Source: Aggregatilinea lenta (lineage in GTDB: Bacteria > Chloroflexota > Anaerolineae > Aggregatilineales > Aggregatilineaceae). Taken from it: 64,000 nt of DNA. Positions 46,751-56,780 of this stretch are shown here, piece after piece. The position numbers and the translations under genes are program-made. The notes beneath the pieces are model-generated. The model was not told the origin of the DNA and ran no database searches. It was given only the letters and a program-made list of their open reading frames with translations. The stretch is taken from NCBI RefSeq assembly GCF_003569045.1, contig NZ_BFCB01000003.1, positions 806,001-870,000 of the forward strand. Reading direction: 5' to 3'. How positions within the stretch are numbered: the stretch's first letter is position 1; each line of letters starts with the position of its first letter.

Positions 46751-46799
46751 AAGTCCCATTCCCTGGTCCCCGCTTTTCCGGGGCCAGGGATAGGGACTT
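46751..46799. other. Long imperfect hairpin behind the radical SAM gene
   Basis: Arms of about 20 bp (46751-46771 with 46780-46799), AAGTCCCATTCCCTGGTCCC type, start 7 bp past the radical SAM stop. No clear T-run follows. The text GGGACCAGGGAT also occurs at 56609-56620 behind hemY. Confidence 0.6.
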
Positions 46800-46805
46800 C
46801 CCACC

Positions 46806-47948
46806 CTACCCGATCTGCACTGTTCGTGTGGCGGGATCGTACGCGCAGAACGGCTCTTCGGCCAGATAATTGCCGCTGGTCCCGTAAGCGCGGGCGCGGC
46901 AGCCGCTGCACAGCGACTTGAACTGGCACGCGCCGCACTTGCCTTCGAGCAGGTCGGGGTCGCGCAGTTCCGCGAACAGCGGGCTGTCCTGCCAGATGGT
47001 CCCGAACGCTTCTTGGCGCACGTTGCCCGCTTCGACCGGCAGGTAGCCGCAAGGGAACACCTCGCCCCGGTGCGACACGAACGTAACGCCCGTCCCGGCG
47101 AGGCAACCTTTCGTCGCCCCGTGCATCTGACCATTGGGAGGCCCACCGGGGTGCCCGCCCGGATGACCACCCACCTGGCGCGCGTGGCTGGCGGGCAGAT
47201 CGCGCTCGATCCCGCTGCGGCGATCCTCGGCGCGGCGCTGGCGCATCACGCGGAAGTAGTGCGGGGCGCAGGTGGCCTTGAGTTGGAGGTCCGGCTCGGA
47301 CTGTTCCACGTCATACAGCCAGTTCAGCACGCGCTCGTATTCCTGCGCGCTGATCATCTGGTCCTCGGCGATTTCCACGCCGCATCCGACCGGCACCAGC
47401 AGGAACAGGTGCAGCCCGACCGCGCCCAGGTCTTTCGCCAGCGCCAGCACACCTTCGAGCTGGGCCTGGTTGTGCTTGGCGACCGTGGTGTTGATCTGTA
47501 CCGGCAGGCCCACGTCGCGCAGGGCCTTGAAGCCGCGTATGGCGGCGTCGAACGAGCCGTTCAGCGCGCGGAACATGTCATGCGTGGCGCTGTCGGCCCC
47601 GTCGAATGAGATGCTGATACGCTTCACGCCGCTGGCCTTGATACGCTGCGCCAGCGCGGCGTCGATCATCGTGCCGTTGGTGGCCAGCGCGACCGGCAGC
47701 CCGGCATCCGTGGCGTACCGCGCGATCTCCAGAATGTCCGGGCGCATCAGCGGTTCCCCGCCGGACAGCACGAGCACGGGCGATCCCACGGCGGCGATCT
47801 GGTCGATGAGAGTCTTGGATTCGGCGGTGGTCAGGTCTTGCGGCGTGAGTTGATCGGCGACTTCGATGCGGCGGCAGTGGATGCAGCGCAGGTTGCAGCC
47901 AGCGGTCGTTTCCCAGAAAACCAGACGCGGAGCAGGATACGTCATCAT
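46806..47948 (-). CDS. Radical SAM/SPASM protein of the AhbD/NirJ heme-synthase type
   Basis: 380 residues. The radical SAM cluster motif CNLRCIHC has Cys18, Cys22 and Cys25. The SPASM part at the C-terminus includes CGYLPVEAGNVR and then GKCGACQFKSLCSGCRARAY with a final Cys before YDPA. This C-terminal pattern is shared by AhbD heme synthase, NirJ and the related TIGR04053 group. A His/Gly/Pro-rich insertion (HPGGHPGG, roughly 262-275) precedes the SPASM cysteines. The gene is divergent from hemA across 232 bp. AhbD decarboxylates iron-coproporphyrin III to heme without oxygen, the same net reaction as HemQ. Assignment to AhbD rather than TIGR04053 is inference. Two consecutive ATG codons (47948, 47945) can serve as start. 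Confidence 0.75.
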   Translation of the reverse strand: MMTYPAPRLVFWETTAGCNLRCIHCRRIEVADQLTPQDLTTAESKTLIDQIAAVGSPVLVLSGGEPLMRPDILEIARYATDAGLPVALATNGTMIDAALAQRIKASGVKRISISFDGADSATHDMFRALNGSFDAAIRGFKALRDVGLPVQINTTVAKHNQAQLEGVLALAKDLGAVGLHLFLLVPVGCGVEIAEDQMISAQEYERVLNWLYDVEQSEPDLQLKATCAPHYFRVMRQRRAEDRRSGIERDLPASHARQVGGHPGGHPGGPPNGQMHGATKGCLAGTGVTFVSHRGEVFPCGYLPVEAGNVRQEAFGTIWQDSPLFAELRDPDLLEGKCGACQFKSLCSGCRARAYGTSGNYLAEEPFCAYDPATRTVQIG

Positions 47949-48180
47949 GTTTTCCTGTGCAAATCTAGGTGAAACTCGCTAAAATTGACGTTGTCTATTG
48001 TGGCGTCAAAGCGGTGCGGGCAGCAAGTGTCATTTGTCATGCACCGTTTGCCGGGGCGGGGCGCTGCCGGGTGCGGCAGACATCTTTGGGCACCTATGGC
48101 AGCATTCACGGCCAGGGCTTTGCGGCGCACACTGCCGCCTATCGCTGCTTCCATTCACCCCACATCTAGGACACTGAAGC

Positions 48181-49431
48181 ATGTTTTTTGCGCGAAGCAT
48201 CAGCCACCATACGACGCCTCTTCACGTGCGCGAACCACTCAGTTTGACGGACGATCAACAGGTACAATGGCTTGAGCGCACGCGTGAGCCGGAGGCTGTC
48301 GTGCTGTCGACGTGTAACCGCCTGGAGCTGTACACGTTTGCGCCCTCGGCCCGCCATGCGGACCAGTTATGGGCCGATTTGCTGGCCCAGAGCGGCAGCC
48401 GTGCCGATGACGCCGCGCCCTATACCGCCGTCGCGAATGGCACGGACGCGCCCCGGCACCTGTTCCGGGTGAGCTGCGGGTTGGAATCGATGGCGCTGGG
48501 CGAGCCGCAGATCTTAGGACAGGTCACACGCGCCTACGAGCAGTCCCATAGCATTGGCGCCGCCGGAGCGGCGCTTTCGCTGCTATTCCGGTCTGCGATC
48601 CACGCTGCCAAGCGCGCACGGACGGAAACGGCGATCAGCGGCGGCGGCGCGTCGGTCAGCTCGCTGGGCATTCACCGCGCCGAAGAAGCGCTCGGCTCGT
48701 TGGTGGGGCGCTCGATCGTCGTGATTGGCGCGGGCGAAATGGGCCAGTCGATCGTCAAGGCGCTCGTGCAGCGCGGCCTGACGCAGATCACCGTCGTCAG
48801 CCGCACCTACGATACCGCGCGGCGGCTCGCGGTGCACTGGGACGTGCGCGTGCGGCCCATCACCGAGCTGGGCGATGCCATGCAGGAGGCCGACGTGGTC
48901 TTCACTACGTCCAACGCGCCGTTCACCATCCTGGCGGCGGCGGACATCGCCTCCGTGATGGCCCAGCGCGCCGGGCGCACGTTGTGCCTGGTGGATCTTG
49001 CCGTCCCGCGCGACGTCGAGCAGGACGCGGGCGACATCCCCGGCGTGCTGCTGTACGACCTGGACGACTTGCAGCAGGTGATCGAGCAGACTCTGGCCGA
49101 GCGCCGGTCGATGGTGCCGCACGTCGAGCGCATCATCGACGAGGAGCTGGTCGCGTTCTGGCACGATCACCGGGCGCGGACTGTCGCGCCGACCATCCGC
49201 CAGCTCCGCGAGCGCGCCGAGGCGCTGCGACAGGTCGAGCTTGAGCGCCTCTACAACCGCCTGCCCGACGACGAGCGCTCCCGCGACCTGATCGACCAGT
49301 TCAGCGAGCGCTTCATGAACAAGCTGCTGCACCAACTGACGCATAACCTGAAGGTCAAGGCGACCGGCGACGAAGGGCCGATGCTGGCCGCCATCGCGCG
49401 CGACCTGTTCGGCCTGGAGGACACGGCCTAG
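48181..49431 (+). CDS. hemA: Glutamyl-tRNA reductase
   Basis: 416 residues. It reduces glutamyl-tRNA to glutamate-1-semialdehyde, the first committed step of C5 tetrapyrrole synthesis. The catalytic Cys45 lies in STCNRLELY. The NADPH site VVIGAGEMGQSIVKAL is near residue 180, and a C-terminal dimerisation helix region follows. It is the first gene of the heme operon. The start has AGGA 10-13 nt upstream and fits the family N-terminus (MFFARSISHHTTPL). Confidence 0.95.
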   Translation: MFFARSISHHTTPLHVREPLSLTDDQQVQWLERTREPEAVVLSTCNRLELYTFAPSARHADQLWADLLAQSGSRADDAAPYTAVANGTDAPRHLFRVSCGLESMALGEPQILGQVTRAYEQSHSIGAAGAALSLLFRSAIHAAKRARTETAISGGGASVSSLGIHRAEEALGSLVGRSIVVIGAGEMGQSIVKALVQRGLTQITVVSRTYDTARRLAVHWDVRVRPITELGDAMQEADVVFTTSNAPFTILAAADIASVMAQRAGRTLCLVDLAVPRDVEQDAGDIPGVLLYDLDDLQQVIEQTLAERRSMVPHVERIIDEELVAFWHDHRARTVAPTIRQLRERAEALRQVELERLYNRLPDDERSRDLIDQFSERFMNKLLHQLTHNLKVKATGDEGPMLAAIARDLFGLEDTA

Positions 49432-50382
49432 ATGCAGTCCCTGACGACGCTCCGGATCGGCACCCGCCGCAGCGCGCTGGCGCTGTGGCAGACGCATTAC
49501 GTGCGGGATACGCTGCGCACGATGTACCCGTCGCTGGTGGTGGAACTGGTACATATGACCACGACCGGCGACCGCGTGATCGACCGCCCGCTGCCGGAGA
49601 TCGGCGGCAAGGGCGTGTTCACGCAGGAACTGGAAGACGCGCTGCGTACGGGCGCGATCGATTTGGCGGTGCACAGCTTGAAGGACCTTCCGACCGAGAT
49701 CGACCGGGCGTTCACGCTCGGCGCGATCCCGCCGCGCGCCGCGCCGTTCGATGCGCTGGTGAGCCGGGGCGGGCATACGTTGGCGACACTGCCTGACGGT
49801 GCGACGGTCGGCACGAGCAGCCTGCGGCGGCGCGCGCAGTTGCTGGCGGCGCGGCCTGACCTGCGCACGCAAGACCTGCGCGGTAATGTGGACACGCGCC
49901 TGCGCAAAGCCGCCGACCCTGCCGGACCCTATGACGCGATCGTGCTGGCCGTGGCCGGGTTGGAGCGGCTGGGCCGCGCGGACGCCATCAGCGAGGTGCT
50001 GGACACGGACGAGATCATGCTGCCCGCGCCGGGGCAAGGCGCGATCGCGGTGCAGTGCCGCGCGGACGATGCGACGACGCGCGACCTGCTGGCGGCGCTC
50101 GATCACCGCGCGACGCGGCTGGCGGTCGCGGCGGAGCGGGCCTTCCTGGCCGGGTTGGAGGCGGGCTGCCGCCTGCCCGTTTCGGCCTATGCGACACTGG
50201 CCGATGGCGAGATCCGCATGGTGGGGCGCGTGAGCGATCTGGACGGCGCGCAGCCGATCACCGTGCGCGGGACGGCGGCGGAGGACGACGCGGACGCGCT
50301 CGGCGGGCGGCTGGCGGACGAAGCGCTCGGCCTCGGCGCGGCGGCGCTGCTGGATGCCGTGAAGCGAGGTCTGCCGGAATGA
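49432..50382 (+). CDS. hemC: Hydroxymethylbilane synthase
   Basis: 316 residues. It polymerises four porphobilinogens to hydroxymethylbilane. The dipyrromethane cofactor cysteine is Cys246 in EAGCRLPV. Catalytic Asp85 lies in HSLKDLPT, and the N-terminal RIGTRRSALALWQ is typical. It begins directly after the hemA stop with no spacer and overlaps hemD by 4 bp (ATGA). Confidence 0.96.
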   Translation: MQSLTTLRIGTRRSALALWQTHYVRDTLRTMYPSLVVELVHMTTTGDRVIDRPLPEIGGKGVFTQELEDALRTGAIDLAVHSLKDLPTEIDRAFTLGAIPPRAAPFDALVSRGGHTLATLPDGATVGTSSLRRRAQLLAARPDLRTQDLRGNVDTRLRKAADPAGPYDAIVLAVAGLERLGRADAISEVLDTDEIMLPAPGQGAIAVQCRADDATTRDLLAALDHRATRLAVAAERAFLAGLEAGCRLPVSAYATLADGEIRMVGRVSDLDGAQPITVRGTAAEDDADALGGRLADEALGLGAAALLDAVKRGLPE

Positions 50383-51152
50383 TTTCTCCGCTGGCAGGCA
50401 AGCGCATTGTGATCACACGTCCACCGCACAAGGCGCAGACGTTTGCGAACGTGCTGAAGACACTGGGCGCGGAGCCGGTCGTGCTGCCGCTGATCGAGAC
50501 GCGCGCCCCGCAGAACAGCGCGCCGCTCGACGAGGCGCTGCGCGCGCTGCCCCGGTATGACTGGGTGATCTTCACCAGCGCGAACGCGGTCGATTTCACG
50601 TTCCGGCGGATCGAGGCGCTGAAGATCGATCCGGCGGCGCTGGTTGGCATGCAGTTCGCGGCGATCGGCCCGGCGACGGCCAACGCGCTGGAATCGCACG
50701 GTTCGACGCCCGCGCTGGTGCCGCGCGAGCACGTCGCGGAAGGGCTGTTCGCGGCGTTGAACAATCTCATGTCGCTGGACGGGATGCGGATTCTGATCCC
50801 GCAGGCGAATCTGGCGCGGCCCGTGCTGGCGGATCTGCTGCGCGAGGCGGGCGCAAGCGTAGACGCGGTGGTCGCGTACGACACCGTGCGCCCGGAGATC
50901 GATCCGGGGCTGCTGGCGCAGCCGGTGGACGCGATCACATTCACGAGTCCCTCGACGGTGCAGCACTTCGTGGAATCGTTCGACGATCCCCGCGCAATAT
51001 TGGGCGGGGCGTTGGTGGCGTGCATTGGCCCCGTGTCGGCAGACGCGGCGCGCGCGGTCGGCCTGGAGCCGGACGTGGTCGCCAATCCGTACACGGTTGA
51101 AGGCTTGATCGTGGCACTCGAAAAGGCGTTTGAAAGGACTTCGGAAGCATGA
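50379..51152 (+). CDS. hemD: Uroporphyrinogen-III synthase
   Basis: 257 residues from the ATG at 50379, overlapping the hemC stop (ATGA). The frame stays open further upstream within hemC, but that is out-of-frame shadow. The two-lobed HemD fold is indicated by [19 protein letters not shown] at the start, [12 protein letters not shown] near residue 68 and [14 protein letters not shown] near residue 185. It closes the tetrapyrrole ring with inversion of ring D. It overlaps hemB by 4 bp. Confidence 0.92.
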   Translation: MISPLAGKRIVITRPPHKAQTFANVLKTLGAEPVVLPLIETRAPQNSAPLDEALRALPRYDWVIFTSANAVDFTFRRIEALKIDPAALVGMQFAAIGPATANALESHGSTPALVPREHVAEGLFAALNNLMSLDGMRILIPQANLARPVLADLLREAGASVDAVVAYDTVRPEIDPGLLAQPVDAITFTSPSTVQHFVESFDDPRAILGGALVACIGPVSADAARAVGLEPDVVANPYTVEGLIVALEKAFERTSEA

Positions 51153-52129
51153 CATTCCCCACCGTGCGGCTGCGGCGGCTGCGCACGACCCCCACCCTGC
51201 GGGCGATGGTGCGCGAAACGACGCTCGCCCCGTCCCAGTTCATTTATCCGCTGTTCGTGGTGCACGGCAGCGGCGTGTTCGACGAGATCTCGGCCATGCC
51301 GGGTGTGTATAACCAGTCGATCGATCAGCTCGCGCGCGAGGCGGAGTCGCTGGCCGAGTTGGGCATTCCGGCGGTGATGTTGTTCGGCGTACCGGATCAG
51401 AAAGACCCGACCGGTACGGAGAATTTCGCGGACGACGGCATCGTGCAGCAGGCGGTGCGCGCGCTGAAAGCCGCCAACCCCGATTTGCTGGTGATGACCG
51501 ACGTGTGCATGTGCGAATATACCGATCACGGGCACTGCGGGTTGATCCGCGACGGCGAGATCCTCAATGACGAGACGCTCGACGTGCTGGGCGCGGTGGC
51601 GCTGTCGCACGCGCAGGCCGGGGCGGATATGGTTGCGCCCAGCGGTATGATGGACGGCATGGTGGGCGCGATCCGTGCGGCGCTGGACCGGGGCGGCTAT
51701 CAAAACGTCAGCATCCTGTCGTATGCGGTGAAATATGCCAGCGGCTTTTACGGCCCCTTCCGCGAGGCGGCGCACAGCGCACCCGCGTTTGGGGACCGGC
51801 GCACGCACCAGATGGACCCCGCCAACGTGCGCGAGGCGCTGCGCGAGGCACAGCTCGACGTGGACGAGGGCGCGGACATGCTGATGGTCAAGCCCGCGCT
51901 GCCATACCTGGACGTGATCCGGCGCGTGAAGGATCGTTTCGATCTGCCGCTGGCCGCCTACAACGTCAGCGGCGAATACGCGATGATCAAGGCGGCGGCG
52001 CGCAACGGCTGGCTGGACGAGTCGCGCGTCGTGCTTGAAACGCTGACTGGCATCCGGCGGGCGGGCGCGGATCTGATTCTGACGTACCACGCCAAGGACG
52101 CGGCGCGCTGGCTGAAGGAGGTAGAGTGA
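51149..52129 (+). CDS. hemB: Porphobilinogen synthase (delta-aminolevulinate dehydratase), zinc type
   Basis: 326 residues. It condenses two 5-aminolevulinates. The Schiff-base lysines are Lys195 (SYAVKYAS) and Lys248 ([10 protein letters not shown]). Cys120, Cys122 and Cys130 ([13 protein letters not shown]) form the catalytic zinc site, so this is the zinc-dependent rather than the Asp-rich magnesium form. It overlaps hemD and lies 3 bp before hemQ. Confidence 0.97.
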   Translation: MTFPTVRLRRLRTTPTLRAMVRETTLAPSQFIYPLFVVHGSGVFDEISAMPGVYNQSIDQLAREAESLAELGIPAVMLFGVPDQKDPTGTENFADDGIVQQAVRALKAANPDLLVMTDVCMCEYTDHGHCGLIRDGEILNDETLDVLGAVALSHAQAGADMVAPSGMMDGMVGAIRAALDRGGYQNVSILSYAVKYASGFYGPFREAAHSAPAFGDRRTHQMDPANVREALREAQLDVDEGADMLMVKPALPYLDVIRRVKDRFDLPLAAYNVSGEYAMIKAAARNGWLDESRVVLETLTGIRRAGADLILTYHAKDAARWLKEVE

Positions 52130-52132
52130 GGC

Positions 52133-53215
52133 ATGGAAGACAACAAAACCACACGGCAGGTGGTGAAATACACCTTTTATAAGCTGGACGCGCTGGCCTT
52201 TTTGCGCCTGCCCGAAGAAAAGCAGCGCGCGGCCAAATTGGATTTGATCGACACGGTGCGGACCTTCAACCGACGCATGCTGCTGCGGTCGTATACGCTG
52301 GTGGGGATGCGTTCGGACGTGGACTTTCTGCTGTGGACCGTGGCGGAAGACGTCGAGCCGGTGCAGGAACTGGAAACGGCGATCCGCAACACGGCGCTGG
52401 GGCCGTTTCTGGACGTGCCGCGCTCGTTCCTATCGGGCACGAAGCGCAGCATCTACGACATCAGCCTGCCCGAAGACAGCGAGAAGGTCGATGCCGAGGC
52501 GCGCATCCGCATCGAGCCGAGCGGCTCGAAGTACCTGTTCGTGTACCCGTTCATCAAGACGCGCGCGTGGTATGCCCTCAGCCGCGAGGAGCGCCAGGAG
52601 ATGATGACGGAGCACATCCGCGTCGGGCGGCAGTACCCGAACGTACGGCTGAACACGACCTACTCCTACGGCATCGACGATCAGGAGTTCGTGGTCGCGT
52701 TCGAGGGCGACGATCCGCACGAGTTCGTGGATCTGGTGGCGGACCTGCGGCTGACTCAGGCCAGCATGTACACCCTGCGCGATACGCCGATGCACATCTG
52801 CCTGGCGATGCCGCTGGGCGAGGTGATGGACTCGATCGGCGGGGCGCACGTCAGCGATCTGGTGGACGAGGACGTGACCGAGGTCGGCGGATGGCTGCCC
52901 GTCGCGCAGGAAGACGAGCTTGCGCCGGAATCGTCCAGGCTGGTGTACTACGGCACGCAGCAGGTGGCGCTGTTCCGCGCCAACGGCGGGCTGTACGCGC
53001 TGAATAACCGCTGTCCCCACGCGCGCGGGCCGCTGTGCGAAGGCACACTTAGCGCGAACGGGCACGGCCCCGCCGTGCGCTGCCCGTGGCACGAGGCGCA
53101 CTTCAGTTTGGAGACGGGCGAGGTGCTCGACGGGCCATCGCCGCGCTCGGTCGAGACGTTCCGCGTCAAGGTCGAGGACGGCACGGTGTTCATCGCACGC
53201 GGCGAGGTGGAATGA
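52133..53215 (+). CDS. hemQ: Coproheme decarboxylase (HemQ) fused to a C-terminal Rieske [2Fe-2S] domain
   Basis: 360 residues, against about 230-250 for ordinary HemQ. Residues 1 to about 250 are a chlorite-dismutase-fold HemQ of the Thermus/Chloroflexi kind. Tyr138 ([10 protein letters not shown]) is the expected catalytic tyrosine, and His161 ([13 protein letters not shown]) is the expected heme ligand. After a short linker, residues about 268-357 form a Rieske ferredoxin domain with CPH (Cys294, His296) and CPWH (Cys317, His320). HemQ decarboxylates coproheme III to heme b using peroxide. The position inside the heme operon and lack of signal peptide argue against a chlorite dismutase. 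The Rieske part may supply or control electrons, which is inference. The hemE start overlaps its stop. Confidence 0.93.
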   Translation: MEDNKTTRQVVKYTFYKLDALAFLRLPEEKQRAAKLDLIDTVRTFNRRMLLRSYTLVGMRSDVDFLLWTVAEDVEPVQELETAIRNTALGPFLDVPRSFLSGTKRSIYDISLPEDSEKVDAEARIRIEPSGSKYLFVYPFIKTRAWYALSREERQEMMTEHIRVGRQYPNVRLNTTYSYGIDDQEFVVAFEGDDPHEFVDLVADLRLTQASMYTLRDTPMHICLAMPLGEVMDSIGGAHVSDLVDEDVTEVGGWLPVAQEDELAPESSRLVYYGTQQVALFRANGGLYALNNRCPHARGPLCEGTLSANGHGPAVRCPWHEAHFSLETGEVLDGPSPRSVETFRVKVEDGTVFIARGEVE

Positions 53216-54261
53216 TGGACCAGTCCGACCGATTCTTACGGGCGTGCCGCCGCGAGCCGGTGGACACGACTCCGATCTGGTTGATGCGGCAGGCCGGGCG
53301 CTACATGCCCGAATATCGCGCGGTGCGCGCGCAGCACTCGATGCTGGATGCGATCCGCACGCCGGAACTGGCCTGCGAGATCACGATGCAGCCGGTGAGC
53401 GCCTTCGACCTGGACGCGGCGATCATCTTCGCGGACATCCTACCGATTTTGATCGGCATGGGGCTGGATCTGGCGTTCGTGAAGGGCGAAGGGCCGCAGC
53501 TCGGCAACGCGATCCGCACCCCCGCCGACGTGGACGCCCTGCGCACGCCGTCCGCGCAGGAGAATTTGCCGTACACGCTGGAAGCGATCCGGCTGGTCCG
53601 GCGCGAACTGGACGGGCGCATCCCCCTGATCGGGTTCTCCGGCGCGCCGTTCACGCTGGCGAGCTACGCCATCGAGGGCGGCGGGTCGAAGAACCACGTC
53701 AAGGTGAAGTCGTTCATGCTGAGCGAGCCGGACGCCTGGGCGCGCCTGATGGACAAGCTGGCGACCGTCGTCGCGGACTACCTCGTGGCGCAGGTCGAGG
53801 CGGGCGCGCAGACGGTGCAGGTCTTCGACAGTTGGGCGGGCGTGCTCGCCCCCGGCGATTACCGCGCGCATGTGCTGCCCTATACGCAGCGGGTGATCGC
53901 GCAGGTCAAGGCGACCGGCGTGCCGGTGATCTATTTTGGGACGGATCTGAACGGCCTGCTGGAAACGCTGCCCGAAACGGGCGCGGACGTGCTGGGTGTG
54001 GACTGGCGTATCGATCTGGACGCGGCCTGGGCGCGGCTGGGCGAGGATGTCGCGGTGCAGGGCAACCTGGACCCGGTGGCGCTGTTCGCGCCCTGGCCCG
54101 CCGTGCGGGATCGCGCGGTGGACATTTTGGCGCGCGCGAACGGGCGGCCCGGCCACGTCTTCAACCTGGGGCACGGCATTTTGCCCGAAACGCCGGTCGA
54201 TACGGTGCGGCGCTTAGTGGACTTCGTGCACGAGTGGGGAACAGGAAGGACAGGCAGGTGA
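53212..54261 (+). CDS. hemE: Uroporphyrinogen decarboxylase
   Basis: 349 residues from the ATG at 53212, overlapping the hemQ stop as ATGA. A second ATG at 53215 is also possible. The family signature [19 protein letters not shown] near the N-terminus and the catalytic-site segment IIFADILPI are present. [18 protein letters not shown] signature follows. It removes four acetate carboxyls to give coproporphyrinogen III. The hemH GTG overlaps its stop. Confidence 0.96.
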   Translation: MMDQSDRFLRACRREPVDTTPIWLMRQAGRYMPEYRAVRAQHSMLDAIRTPELACEITMQPVSAFDLDAAIIFADILPILIGMGLDLAFVKGEGPQLGNAIRTPADVDALRTPSAQENLPYTLEAIRLVRRELDGRIPLIGFSGAPFTLASYAIEGGGSKNHVKVKSFMLSEPDAWARLMDKLATVVADYLVAQVEAGAQTVQVFDSWAGVLAPGDYRAHVLPYTQRVIAQVKATGVPVIYFGTDLNGLLETLPETGADVLGVDWRIDLDAAWARLGEDVAVQGNLDPVALFAPWPAVRDRAVDILARANGRPGHVFNLGHGILPETPVDTVRRLVDFVHEWGTGRTGR

Positions 54262-55187
54262 AAACCATCGGCGTATTGTTTATGGCTTACGGCGGGCCGG
54301 ATTCGCTGGACGACATCCCCGACTTTCTGGCTGACATCCGGCACGGGCGGCCCACGTCGCAGGCTATTCTGGACGAGATCACCGAAAACTACCGCAAGAT
54401 CGGCGGCAAGTCGCCGCTGTTAGAGATCACGCAGCGGCAGGCAGCGCTGACCGAGGCGCGGCTGAACGCGGGCGCGCCGCCGGACGTACACTATAAGGGT
54501 TATCTCGGCATGCGCCACTGGACGCCCTGGATCGCGGACACGGTGCAGCAGATGATCGACGACGGCGTGGAATACGCGGTCGCGCTGGTGCTGGCCCCGC
54601 ATTATTCGGCCATGAGCATCGCCAAATATTTCGAGAAACTCGACGCGGCGCTGGCCGAGCAGGAACACCCCTTCAGCTACACGGCCATCACCAGCTACTA
54701 CGATCACCCGCTGTTCATCGAGGCCCTTGCCCGGCGCGTCGAGGCGGGGTTGGCGAAGATGCCCGCCGATACGCTGGTGATCTTCAGCGCGCACAGCCTG
54801 CCGGTGCGGATCATGGAAGAGGGCGATCCGTACGACACGCAGTTGCGCGAGACGGCGCGGCTGGTCGCGGAGCGGGTCGGTTTGCAGCCGGAGCAGTGGA
54901 CGTTTTCGTACCAGAGCGCGGGCCGCACGCCGGAACCGTGGCTGGGGCCGCAGATCGAAAATTACGTGGTCGAGTTGGCCGAGAAGGGTTACAAGAACCT
55001 GCTCTCGGTTCCGGTCGGCTTCGTGGCCGATCACGTCGAGATTCTGTTCGACATCGACCTGAAAGCGAAGCAGGCCGCGGACGGCGCGGGCGTGCGGCTG
55101 GACCGCGTGCCGTCGCTGAACGACGATCCGCTGTTCGTCGCCGCGCTGACGGATCTCGTGCGCGAACATACACGGATGCCGCAATGA
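54258..55187 (+). CDS. hemH: Ferrochelatase, probably coproporphyrin ferrochelatase
   Basis: 309 residues. The GTG start at 54258 overlaps the hemE stop (GTGA). Catalytic His179 is in FSAHSLPVR and Glu261 in [13 protein letters not shown]. The C-terminus lacks the extra [2Fe-2S]-binding tail found in some ferrochelatases. In a pathway with HemQ, this enzyme would insert iron into coproporphyrin III (CpfC activity). That use is inferred from the gene set. Confidence 0.95.
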   Translation: MKTIGVLFMAYGGPDSLDDIPDFLADIRHGRPTSQAILDEITENYRKIGGKSPLLEITQRQAALTEARLNAGAPPDVHYKGYLGMRHWTPWIADTVQQMIDDGVEYAVALVLAPHYSAMSIAKYFEKLDAALAEQEHPFSYTAITSYYDHPLFIEALARRVEAGLAKMPADTLVIFSAHSLPVRIMEEGDPYDTQLRETARLVAERVGLQPEQWTFSYQSAGRTPEPWLGPQIENYVVELAEKGYKNLLSVPVGFVADHVEILFDIDLKAKQAADGAGVRLDRVPSLNDDPLFVAALTDLVREHTRMPQ

Positions 55188-56608
55188 AACGATTGGTCGT
55201 CGTAGGGGGCGGGATCGCCGGGCTGGCGACCGCCTACACCGCCCAAAAACTCGCCCGTGAGCAGGGCGCAGACGTGGCGATCGCGCTGGTGGAGCGCGAC
55301 GACCGGCTGGGCGGCAAAGTCTCGACCGATCTGACCGACGGCTTCGTGATCGAGGGCGGGCCGGATTCGTTCATCACGCAAAAGCCGTGGGCCTTGCAGC
55401 TCTGCCGCGAGGTGGGGTTGGAAGACCGGCTGATCGGGACAAACGACGCGCAGCGCACCAACTTCGTGCTGCGCAAGGGCAAGCTGCGCAAGATGCCCGA
55501 CGGCCTGATGATGATCGTGCCGACGCGCCTTATGCCGTTCGTGACGTCCGACCTGATCTCGTGGCCGGGCAAGCTGCGCATGGGCATGGACCTGTTCCTG
55601 CCGCGCCGCACGGACGACGGCGACGAGAGCCTCGCGCACTTCATCCGGCGGCGGCTGGGGAATGAGGCGCTCGAAGTGCTGGCCGAGCCGCTGATGGGCG
55701 GGATTCACGTCGCGGACGCGGAAATCCTCAGCTTGCAGGCGACCTTCCCGCGCTTCATCGACACGGAGCGCAAATATGGCAGCCTGACGCGCGGCATGAT
55801 CGCGGCGCGTAAGCTGGCGCAGGCGCACGAGGCCGCGTTCAAGGCGAACGGCCACCCGAAGATGAGCATGTTCACCACGCTGCGGGGCGGCTTGCGCGAG
55901 CTGGTGGATGCGATCGCGGTGGCGCTGGACGGCGTGGAGGTGCTGACCGGGTGTGCGGTGGCGGCGCTCGACTGTGACGGCGATGGCTATACGCTGCGGC
56001 TGGACGACGGGCGGGCGCTCGCGGCGGACGCGGTCGTGCTGGCCGCGCCTGCCTATGCCAGCGCGGATTTGCTGCGCGGCGTGCAGCCGGAACTGGCGGA
56101 TATGCTGGACGCGGTGAAATACGTCTCGACGGCGACGGTGTCTCTGGGCTTCGACGCGGACGGCTTCGAGCACCCGCTGGACGGGTTCGGTTTCGTCATC
56201 CCGCGCCAGGAGCCGACGCGCCTGCTGGCCTGCACCTGGACCAGCACTAAGTTCCCGCAGCGCGCCGCGCCGGGCACGGTGCTGCTGCGCGCCTTCATCG
56301 GCGGACCGCGCCGCGAGGATCTGGTCGATCTGGACGACGAGGCGCTGGTGAGGCTGGTGCGCGACGAACTGCGGGCGATCATGGGCATTCACGCCGAGCC
56401 GACCGTGGCGCGCGTGTTCCGGTGGCACCGCGCCAATCCGCAGTACGAGGTGGGGCATTTGGAGCGGGTCGATCAGATGGACGCGCTGTGCCCGCCGGGC
56501 GTGCTGCTGGCGGGGAGCGCGTATCGCGGCGTGGGCCTGCCGGACTGCATCCACCAGGGGCAGCAGGCGGCGCGTGCGGCGCTGGGATATTTGGGGATTG
56601 GGGAATAG
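55184..56608 (+). CDS. hemY: Oxygen-dependent (copro)porphyrinogen oxidase, HemY/CgoX type
   Basis: 474 residues from the ATG at 55184, overlapping the hemH stop (ATGA). The FAD-binding GGGIAGLATAY is at 8-18 and VERDDRLGGKV follows at about 36-46. A C-terminal GVGLPDCIHQGQQAARAAL segment is typical of the family. It oxidises the porphyrinogen to the porphyrin. In the coproporphyrin-dependent route its substrate is coproporphyrinogen III. Confidence 0.94.
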   Translation: MKRLVVVGGGIAGLATAYTAQKLAREQGADVAIALVERDDRLGGKVSTDLTDGFVIEGGPDSFITQKPWALQLCREVGLEDRLIGTNDAQRTNFVLRKGKLRKMPDGLMMIVPTRLMPFVTSDLISWPGKLRMGMDLFLPRRTDDGDESLAHFIRRRLGNEALEVLAEPLMGGIHVADAEILSLQATFPRFIDTERKYGSLTRGMIAARKLAQAHEAAFKANGHPKMSMFTTLRGGLRELVDAIAVALDGVEVLTGCAVAALDCDGDGYTLRLDDGRALAADAVVLAAPAYASADLLRGVQPELADMLDAVKYVSTATVSLGFDADGFEHPLDGFGFVIPRQEPTRLLACTWTSTKFPQRAAPGTVLLRAFIGGPRREDLVDLDDEALVRLVRDELRAIMGIHAEPTVARVFRWHRANPQYEVGHLERVDQMDALCPPGVLLAGSAYRGVGLPDCIHQGQQAARAALGYLGIGE

Positions 56609-56637
56609 GGACCAGGGATCAGGGGAAAGCAACGCGA

Positions 56638-56682
56638 CCTCACCCCTGGCCCCTCTCCAATCTGGGTTGGAGAGGGGAGAAA
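56638..56682. repeat. Family B repeat between hemY and hemL
   Basis: CCTCACCCCTGGCCCCTCTCCAA followed by a short loop and TTGGAGAGGGGAGA. It is in reverse orientation relative to the copy at 2746. Confidence 0.72.
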
Positions 56683-56719
56683 AGCGCAGATCACACGAAT
56701 TGCGTTCATCCCATATTTG

Positions 56720-56743
56720 GTAGGGGCGTATTGTTATACGCCC
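56720..56743. repeat. Family A repeat (single module)
   Basis: GTAGGGGCGTAT-TGTT-ATACGCCC, 38 bp before hemL. The arm sequence differs from other copies but stays complementary. Confidence 0.72.
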
Positions 56744-56780
56744 TGGCGATCAGGTTGAATATTTCAGAAGGGTTCGACGT

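Noticed and set aside
52133-53215. Chlorite dismutase instead of HemQ
   Set aside because: There is no export signal, it lies inside the heme operon, and the pattern around Tyr138 and His161 is that of HemQ.
53244-54257. Long frame upstream of hemH
   Set aside because: It is out-of-frame hemE sequence. HemH starts at the GTG at 54258, as family alignment shows.
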